Assembly: GCA_900554645.1 (NCBI GenBank)
Contig: USIE01000026.1
Span: forward strand, 1 to 6,192
DNA: 6,192 bases
Origin: an uncultured Collinsella sp.
Lineage (GTDB): Bacteria; Actinomycetota; Coriobacteriia; Coriobacteriales; Coriobacteriaceae
Reading direction: 5' to 3'
Below, in pieces: positions 1-4,616 of this stretch. Under the pieces are notes generated by a model, which was not told where the DNA came from, made no database searches, and saw nothing but the letters and a program-made list of their open reading frames with translations. Positions within the stretch are counted from its first letter, which is position 1, and every line of letters starts with the position of its first letter. The position numbers and the translations under genes were made by a program.

Positions 1-2
1 CA

Positions 3-39
3 CGCAAAGGAAAGCACTTAATGTGCTTTCCGTCTTGCG
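3..39 (+). other. Long imperfect hairpin upstream of ptsH
   Basis: Two nested inverted repeats are visible. The inner arms GGAAAGCAC (9-17) and GTGCTTTCC (23-31) pair perfectly over 9 bp around the loop TTAAT. The outer arms CGCAA (3-7) and TTGCG (35-39) add 5 bp across a small internal bulge. No T-run follows, so this is not a canonical intrinsic terminator. It may mark the 3' end of a gene lying upstream of the window, or be a DNA or RNA structure element. The role is undetermined. Confidence 0.4.
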
Positions 40-150
40 CAGGACTGTAGAGCAGCAAACTTAACCGCCCCGCCCGGCGGGCGAGCGCAGGGATACGACA
101 TCTGTCCAACAATTCGTGTGAAACACAATGAAAAACCGTTTGATGTGAGT

Positions 151-159
151 TAATATAAA
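151..159 (+). promoter_or_regulatory. Probable -10 region of the ptsH promoter
   Basis: The AT-rich stretch TAATATAAA contains TATAAA at 154-159 (5 of 6 matches to TATAAT) and TAATAT at 151-156. It lies about 65 bp before the ptsH start, in the only AT-rich part of the leader. No convincing TTGACA-like -35 box sits 15-19 bp upstream, so the promoter may depend on an activator. TGTGA occurs at 117-121 (within the inverted repeat TGTG-AAA-CACA, 117-127) and again at 144-148. A transcription start near 166 is inferred. Confidence 0.35.
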
Positions 160-174
160 CAACGTCGTGAATCT

Positions 175-202
175 GACTCCTGTCACATGCATGACAGGGG
201 TT
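175..202 (+). promoter_or_regulatory. Inverted repeat / 5' UTR hairpin before ptsH
   Basis: CCTGTCA (179-185) and TGACAGG (192-198) are perfect 7-bp arms around the hexanucleotide CATGCA. With G-U pairs the stem extends to 175-185 / 192-202. It lies between the presumed transcription start and the ptsH ribosome binding site (AAAGGAG, 211-217). It could be a stabilising 5' hairpin in the mRNA or a dimeric regulator's operator (TGTCA-N6-TGACA). It leaves the ribosome binding site free, so simple occlusion of translation is unlikely. Confidence 0.5.
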
Positions 203-223
203 AAACACAAAAAGGAGTCAATT

Positions 224-487
224 ATGGTTTCTGAGAAGGCTACCCTCGTTAATCCTCAGGGTCTGCACATGCGTCCGGCTGGTCTGTTCGCCTCCACCAT
301 GGGCAAGTACGCCTGTGACGTGACGGTCGTCACCCCCGAGAAGGAGGTCAACGGCAAGTCCCCGATGGCCCTCATGGCTGCTGGTATTCCCTGCGGTACC
401 GAGGTCGAGGTCAAGTGCGACGGCGCCGACGAGGCCGAGGCTCTGGCTGCTGCCATCGAGCTCATCAAGAGCGGTCTTGGCGAGTAG
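224..487 (+). CDS. ptsH: Phosphocarrier protein HPr
   Basis: This 87-residue protein is the small cytoplasmic phosphocarrier of the phosphotransferase system. It takes phosphate from Enzyme I and passes it to the EIIA domains of sugar transporters. The active-site block NPQGLHMRPAGLF (10-22) holds the phosphorylatable His15 and its partner Arg17. Ser46 is present in GKSPMALMAAGIPCG (44-58), the site phosphorylated by HPr kinase in Firmicutes, but Pro47 and Ala49 replace the usual Ile and Gly around it. Length is typical of the family (85-90). The start at 224 is chosen because AAAGGAG (211-217) lies 6 nt upstream; an in-frame ATG at 167 would add 19 unrelated residues and run through the leader hairpin. 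Codons are strongly biased, as in highly expressed genes. ptsI follows after a terminator-like hairpin. Confidence 0.96.
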   Translation: MVSEKATLVNPQGLHMRPAGLFASTMGKYACDVTVVTPEKEVNGKSPMALMAAGIPCGTEVEVKCDGADEAEALAAAIELIKSGLGE

Positions 488-530
488 AACTCAAACGGGT
501 CGCATGTTGAACAACTAAGTTCATATTTGG

Positions 531-568
531 GGGCGCAGTGACCTGTTCTAAGGTAGCTGCGCTCTTTT
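531..568 (+). terminator. Terminator-like hairpin between ptsH and ptsI
   Basis: GGGCGCAG (531-538) pairs with CTGCGCTC (557-564) over 8 bp with one G-U pair. An inner ACCT/AGGT stem (541-544 / 551-554) caps it with a 6-nt loop, and TTTT (565-568) follows directly. This is the form of an intrinsic terminator. Because ptsI lies only 47 bp further on, with no obvious promoter between, partial read-through seems likely. That would give more HPr than Enzyme I. Confidence 0.75.
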
Positions 569-614
569 GTCATGGATATGGCAAAACGCTTTATCACATG
601 ACACGGAGAGAGGA

Positions 615-2324
615 ATGGGAATGTATCAGGGAGTCAACGCTTCCGAGGGCATCGGTATCGGCACCGTCATGGTCGCCGTCGATCCCGACTTGACGTTTGA
701 GCCGCATGAGGTTGCTGATTCGGCAGCAGAGAAGGAGCGCTATCAGTCCGCTCTTTCGGTCTTCTGCGAGAAGACCCAGGCTCAGGCCGACCACATGAAG
801 GAGACGGTGGGCGAGGCCGAGGCCGAGATCATGAGCGGACACATTGTCCTGGCTCAGGACCCGGGCATGACCGACGCCATCAACGCCGCCATTGACGGCG
901 GTACCTGCGCCGAGCAGGCGCTCATGGACACCTCGACCATGTTCGAGAACGTGTTCCTGTCCATGGACGACGAGATGTTCCGTCTGCGCGCGGCCGACAT
1001 CGCCGACATCCGCACCGGTATTCTGGCCGAGCTGCTGGGCAAGGAGGTCGTCGACCTCTCCGTCCTGCCCGAGAACACCGTCGTTGTCGTGCACGACCTC
1101 ACGCCGTCCATGACCGCCACGATCGATAAGGCCCACGTTGCCGGTATCGTCACCGAGACCGGTGGCCGCACGTCGCACTCCGCGATCATTGCGCGTGCCC
1201 TCGAGATCCCGGCTGTCCTTTCGGTTTCCAACAGCTGCACCGCGCTGCGCAACGGTATGACCGTCGTCGTCGACGGTGGCAAGGGTATCGTCGAGGCCGA
1301 TCCCGACGAGGAGACGCTCGCTGCCTACACCGCCAAGGCCGAGGCCTTCGCTGCCGAGAAGGCAGCCCTCGAGGCCTTCCGTGGCAAGCCGTCCGTGACT
1401 GCCGATGGCATCAAGAAGATCATCGCCTGCAACATCGGTAACCCCGATGACGTGCCCAACGCGCTCGATCACGACGCCGAGGCCATCGGTCTGTTCCGCT
1501 CCGAGTTCCTGTTCATGGACTCTGCCGAGCTTCCTTCCGAGGAGGAGCAGTTCAACGCCTACCGTAAGGTCGCCAGCGCGCTCAAGGGTGCTCCGGTCAT
1601 CATCCGTACGCTCGATGTGGGTGGCGACAAGGAGATTCCGTATCTGCATATGGTCAAGGAAGACAACCCCTTCATGGGCTTCCGCGCCGTGCGTTACTGC
1701 CTGGCCAATCCCGACCAGTACAAGGTCCAGCTCCGCGCTCTGCTGCGCGCTAGCGCCTTCGGTGACGTCAAGATTATGATCCCGCTCGTCACCTGCGTCG
1801 AGGAGGTCTTGGCTGTCAAGGAGCTCGTCGAGCAGTGCAAGGCCGAGCTGACCGAAGAGGGTCGCAAGTTCAACGAGAACATCGAGGTCGGCATCATGGT
1901 CGAGACGCCTGCCGCTTCGCTGCTCGCAGACCGTCTTGCCGAGGTTGCCGACTTCTTCTCCATCGGCACCAACGACCTGATCGGCTACACCATGTGCGCC
2001 GACCGTGGCAACGACACCATCTCCAACCTGTACCAGGTTTACTATCCCGCCGTGCTCCGCTCGCTCAAGAACATCATCGAGAGCGGCGTGAAGGCCGGCA
2101 TCATGGTCGGTATGTGCGGCGAGGCCGCTGCCGATCCGTTGCTCGAGCCGCTGCTGATCAGCTGGGGCCTGGAGGAGTTCTCGATGAGCGCTCCGTCGAT
2201 CCTGCGCGCCCGCAAGACCATCAGCCAGTGGACCAAGGCCGAGTGCGACGAGCTCGCCGAGAAGGCGCTCGCCTGCAACACCGCCGCCGAGGTCAAGGCA
2301 CTGCTCGAGTCCGCAGCTCGCTAA
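615..2324 (+). CDS. ptsI: PTS Enzyme I (phosphoenolpyruvate-protein phosphotransferase)
   Basis: This cytoplasmic enzyme of 569 residues starts the PTS relay: it autophosphorylates with phosphoenolpyruvate and hands the phosphate to HPr. In order it has the N-terminal HPr-binding/phosphohistidine region, with GGRTSHSAIIAR (183-194) and active-site His188, then the C-terminal PEP-binding TIM barrel. Visible barrel residues are Arg295 in GLFRSEFLF, Arg331 in RTLDVGGDKE, NPFMGFRAVR (351-360), Glu430 in IMVETPAAS, Asn453-Asp454 in GTNDL, and the catalytic Cys501 in GMCGEAAAD. All key residues seem present and the length is normal. GTNDL is followed by IGYTMCADR rather than the common TQYTLAVDR. 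GGAGAGAGG (605-613) supports starts at both ATG 615 and ATG 621, so the protein may be two residues shorter. An in-frame ATG at 567 overlaps the preceding terminator and is unlikely. Confidence 0.96.
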   Translation: MGMYQGVNASEGIGIGTVMVAVDPDLTFEPHEVADSAAEKERYQSALSVFCEKTQAQADHMKETVGEAEAEIMSGHIVLAQDPGMTDAINAAIDGGTCAEQALMDTSTMFENVFLSMDDEMFRLRAADIADIRTGILAELLGKEVVDLSVLPENTVVVVHDLTPSMTATIDKAHVAGIVTETGGRTSHSAIIARALEIPAVLSVSNSCTALRNGMTVVVDGGKGIVEADPDEETLAAYTAKAEAFAAEKAALEAFRGKPSVTADGIKKIIACNIGNPDDVPNALDHDAEAIGLFRSEFLFMDSAELPSEEEQFNAYRKVASALKGAPVIIRTLDVGGDKEIPYLHMVKEDNPFMGFRAVRYCLANPDQYKVQLRALLRASAFGDVKIMIPLVTCVEEVLAVKELVEQCKAELTEEGRKFNENIEVGIMVETPAASLLADRLAEVADFFSIGTNDLIGYTMCADRGNDTISNLYQVYYPAVLRSLKNIIESGVKAGIMVGMCGEAAADPLLEPLLISWGLEEFSMSAPSILRARKTISQWTKAECDELAEKALACNTAAEVKALLESAAR

Positions 2325-2341
2325 TTTGGTATCAGAGGTAA

Positions 2342-2371
2342 CCGCGTGGTTGGAATGGGCCGGCCACGCGG
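2342..2371 (+). other. GC-rich hairpin between ptsI and the first kinase
   Basis: CCGCGTGG (2342-2349) and CCACGCGG (2364-2371) are perfect 8-bp arms around a 14-nt loop. The sequence after it (CCCTCACATA) has no T-run, so it should not terminate by itself. It fits an intercistronic mRNA stability or processing element within a ptsI-kinase transcript. It lies 28 nt before the kinase start codon and leaves the AGGGGG ribosome binding site unpaired. Confidence 0.5.
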
Positions 2372-2398
2372 CCCTCACATATACAGGGGGTACTGTAA

Positions 2399-3331
2399 AT
2401 GTTCTACACGCTAACCGCTAACCCGGCTGTCGACATGACGGTTTCGAGCTCTCCGCTCGAGCCCGACGAGAACGTCCGCACCGGCTCGGCCAGCTACACG
2501 GCTAACGGCAAGGGCCTCGACGTGTCCTTCGCCTTTAAGAAGATGGGCGTCGACACCGTCGCGCTCGGCTTCTTCGCCGGCTTCACGGGCAAGTTCATCG
2601 TCGAGGAGGTCATGAACCTGGGTTGCCTCTGCCGCCCGGTCTGGACCGACGGTATCACGCGCATTAACACCTACGTCAACGATGGCCAGCACGAGTACGG
2701 CATCCTGAACCCGGGTGCTCCGATCACGCCGCAGCACCAGGAGGAGCTCTACAACATCCTGGACACCGCGGGCGATCTCGAGTGCCTGATCGTTTCCGGC
2801 TCCGTTCCTCCCAAAGCTACGCCTGACTTCCTGGCTAAGGTCATGGAGCACGCTCAGGCTCGTGGCGCCGACGTCGTCCTGGACCTGTCCTCCGACAAGC
2901 TCAAGGAGCTCGCTCACAAGAAGCCTCTGCTCATCAAGCCGAACCATCACGAGATGAAGGCCATCTTCGGCGTGCCGGTCGACACCGACGACGAGGTCCG
3001 CGTTGCCATGAAGATGGCTCACGACGCTGGCGTTCAGAACGTGCTGCTCACCCGTGGTAGCCGCGGCGACGCTTACTTCTCCAACGGCGAGGACATCTGG
3101 TACGCCAAGCGTGAGTTCAACATCAAGCTGGTTTCTTCTGTCTGCGCCGGCGACTGCACCCTCGCTGCGTTCCTGCACAAGTGGTACAGGGATCGCGACA
3201 ACGTCGAGGAGGCCATGAAGCTCGCTATGGCCACCGGCGCCAACGTTGCCGAGTCCGTCGGCATCGGCGACTTCGGTCACGTCGACGAGTACAGCAAGCG
3301 CGTTGCTGTCCGCAAGCTCGATCGTCAGTAA
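2399..3331 (+). CDS. pfkB: PfkB-family 1-phosphofructokinase-like hexose kinase, pts-linked
   Basis: This 310-residue kinase belongs to the 1-phosphofructokinase / tagatose-6-phosphate kinase branch of the PfkB (ribokinase-like) superfamily. These enzymes use ATP to make fructose-1,6- or tagatose-1,6-bisphosphate. Visible motifs: TANPAVD (6-12) with substrate-binding Asp12; NGKGLDVS (36-43); GFFAGFTGKFI (57-67); GITRINTYV (85-93), whose Arg88 is in the place that binds substrate phosphate in this family; KPNHHE (180-185); and AGD (250-252) with catalytic base Asp252. Two oddities: Cys249 stands where the family's GAGD motif has Gly, and Asp41 replaces the Asn of GKGxNVA, a sugar-contacting position in related kinases. 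AGGGGG (2385-2390) lies 8 nt before the ATG. It is 74 bp behind ptsI with no terminator between, so co-transcription is inferred. The exact substrate cannot be fixed from sequence. Confidence 0.88.
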   Translation: MFYTLTANPAVDMTVSSSPLEPDENVRTGSASYTANGKGLDVSFAFKKMGVDTVALGFFAGFTGKFIVEEVMNLGCLCRPVWTDGITRINTYVNDGQHEYGILNPGAPITPQHQEELYNILDTAGDLECLIVSGSVPPKATPDFLAKVMEHAQARGADVVLDLSSDKLKELAHKKPLLIKPNHHEMKAIFGVPVDTDDEVRVAMKMAHDAGVQNVLLTRGSRGDAYFSNGEDIWYAKREFNIKLVSSVCAGDCTLAAFLHKWYRDRDNVEEAMKLAMATGANVAESVGIGDFGHVDEYSKRVAVRKLDRQ

Positions 3332-3359
3332 TCGAAACGCGACATATTCGTGCGCATGT

Positions 3360-3390
3360 GGCGCCCCGGTTTCGGCTGGGGCGCCTTTTT
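3360..3390 (+). terminator. Intrinsic terminator of the pts-kinase unit
   Basis: GGCGCCCC (3360-3367) pairs perfectly with GGGGCGCC (3378-3385) across a 10-nt loop (GGTTTCGGCT), followed by TTTTT (3386-3390). It is a strong Rho-independent terminator 28 bp after the first kinase's stop codon. Confidence 0.93.
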
Positions 3391-3479
3391 GTTCCGCCGC
3401 GGGGGAGAGGTGTCCCGCCGTACTTCATCGCTTCCACACCGTTCGCCGAGTTGTCCTAGCCTTTTACCGATGCGTGGAA

Positions 3480-3485
3480 TATACT
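3480..3485 (+). promoter_or_regulatory. -10 box of the second kinase promoter
   Basis: TATACT matches TATAAT at 5 of 6 positions and lies 40 bp before the ATG at 3520, in the gap after a strong terminator where a new promoter is expected. The best -35-like word, TTGTCC (3451-3456), is 23 bp upstream, longer than the usual 16-18 bp, so the -35 is uncertain. Confidence 0.5.
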
Positions 3486-3519
3486 TTCATTAACACGTTG
3501 CTTCGTGAAAGGAACATTC

Positions 3520-4452
3520 ATGATTTACACGCTCACTGCAAATCCCGCCATTGACTACAACATCGCCTGCGACGGCCTTACTGCCAATACCGTCACGCGT
3601 ACCCGCAATGCCGTCTACACGCCCAACGGCAAGGGCCTCAACGTCTCGTTTACGCTTGACCACTATGGTGTCGACACCACGATCCTGGGTTTCTTCGCCG
3701 GCTTCTCGGGTGAGTTTATCGTTAAGGGCGCCGAGGCCCTGGGCGTGCCCGTCAAGCCCGTGTGGACCGACGGTATTACGCGCGTCAATGTGTTCCTCAA
3801 CGCCGGTCCCGACACCGAGTACAACATGGTCAATGCCGGTGCCGCCATCAATGAGGCCAACGAGCAGGAGATGTTTGAACTTATCGATTCGCTCGATGAC
3901 ATGACCTGCCTGGTCATCAGCGGCTCGCTGCCTCCCAACACTTCCGAGGGCTTCTTGGCCGAGGTCCTGCGCCGTGTCAAGGCCAAGGGGGCCGAGTTCG
4001 TCCTCGACATCTCGAGCCATCAGCTGGCAGACCTCATTGCTCTGGAGCCACTGCTGATCAAGCCCAATGACGACGAGCTGCTTGACATCTTTGGCATCAA
4101 GGTGAGCGGTGGCGACGACGAGTCCGTCAAGGGCGCTATGGCCGAGCTGCACGCCAAGGGCGCCAAGAACGTGCTGCTGACCCTTGGTGGCGCCGGTGCG
4201 TACTTCTCCAACGGCGAGCATATCTGGTTTGCCAACCGCACCTTCGACGTCAAGCTGCTGTCGACGGTGTGCGCCGGCGATTCCTCGCTCGCTGCCTTCC
4301 TGTCCGTGTGGCACGACGCCCCCGAGCGCGTCGAGGACGCCCTGCGCCTTTCGATGGCCACTGGCGCCAACGTGGTCGAGTGCCCCGGTCTGGGTGATTT
4401 TGCCAAGGTGGACGAATATAAGAAGCACATCGAGGTTCGCCAGGTCTGCTAG
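3520..4452 (+). CDS. pfkB: PfkB-family 1-phosphofructokinase-like hexose kinase, second copy
   Basis: A second 310-residue kinase, clearly paralogous to the preceding one along its whole length. It would phosphorylate a hexose phosphate (fructose-1-phosphate or tagatose-6-phosphate in this family) to a bisphosphate. Motifs: TANPAID (6-12) with Asp12; NGKGLNVS (36-43), which keeps the usual Asn41; GFFAGFSGEFI (57-67); GITRVNVFL (85-93) with Arg88; KPNDDE (181-186); and CAGDSS (251-256) with catalytic Asp254. Like its neighbour it has Cys (251) where the GAGD motif normally begins with Gly, but Ser255 after the Asp is kept. The start at 3520 is chosen for GAAAGGAA (3507-3514, with AAAGGA 6 nt upstream); a GTG at 3505 would overlap this site. 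It has its own -10 element and terminator, so it is probably regulated apart from the pts genes. Confidence 0.88.
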   Translation: MIYTLTANPAIDYNIACDGLTANTVTRTRNAVYTPNGKGLNVSFTLDHYGVDTTILGFFAGFSGEFIVKGAEALGVPVKPVWTDGITRVNVFLNAGPDTEYNMVNAGAAINEANEQEMFELIDSLDDMTCLVISGSLPPNTSEGFLAEVLRRVKAKGAEFVLDISSHQLADLIALEPLLIKPNDDELLDIFGIKVSGGDDESVKGAMAELHAKGAKNVLLTLGGAGAYFSNGEHIWFANRTFDVKLLSTVCAGDSSLAAFLSVWHDAPERVEDALRLSMATGANVVECPGLGDFAKVDEYKKHIEVRQVC

Positions 4453-4485
4453 TTCCGGCACCTTGTCTGAATAGTTTGATTATTT

Positions 4486-4519
4486 CGCATCCGTCTTAGA
4501 CTAGGACGGATGCGTTTTT
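4486..4519 (+). terminator. Intrinsic terminator after the second kinase
   Basis: CGCATCCGTC (4486-4495) pairs perfectly with GACGGATGCG (4505-4514). The stem extends inward through TTA/TAG (4496-4498 / 4502-4504, one G-U) to about 13 bp. TTTTT (4515-4519) follows. It lies 33 bp after the stop codon and isolates the second kinase from cca. Confidence 0.95.
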
Positions 4520-4556
4520 GTTTATCGGACTTGCGTGTGCAGTGGAGGCTGTTTCT

Positions 4557-4565
4557 TGCTAGACT
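4557..4565 (+). promoter_or_regulatory. Possible extended -10 promoter of cca
   Basis: TGC-TAGACT has the TGn extension followed by a hexamer with 4 of 6 matches to TATAAT. It lies about 50 bp before cca and downstream of the preceding terminator. No good -35 is seen at standard spacing. Its position makes it the best candidate, but it is weak. Confidence 0.35.
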
Positions 4566-4616
4566 TCTTGCAGACGCAATCGATAGCCAATTTGATAGTC
4601 GCAGGAGGCCATAGGC

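Noticed and set aside
71..83. GC-rich CGCCC/GGGCG inverted repeat as a terminator or operator
   Set aside because: Only a 5-bp stem with a 3-nt loop and no T-run, within a GC-rich stretch where such repeats are expected by chance.
167..223. Longer ptsH start giving 19 extra N-terminal residues
   Set aside because: The extra residues do not resemble HPr, the frame passes through the leader hairpin, and the good ribosome binding site serves the ATG at 224.
567..614. Longer ptsI start giving 16 extra residues
   Set aside because: The ATG overlaps the terminator's T-run and has no ribosome binding site. The Enzyme I N-terminus is normally near the MYQGVNASEG segment.
594..2378. 594-residue open frame on the - strand covering all of ptsI
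   Set aside because: It is a shadow of ptsI produced by its G-rich, C/G-ending codons. The product is a run of Leu, Asp, Gly, Val and His without recognisable motifs, while the + strand carries every Enzyme I active-site motif.
2411..3280. 289-residue open frame on the - strand opposite the first kinase
   Set aside because: Same codon-bias shadow. No recognisable domain, and the + strand kinase motifs are complete.
3490..4461. 323-residue open frame on the - strand opposite the second kinase
   Set aside because: Shadow frame. Its composition resembles the shadow of the first kinase, as expected if both only mirror paralogous genes.
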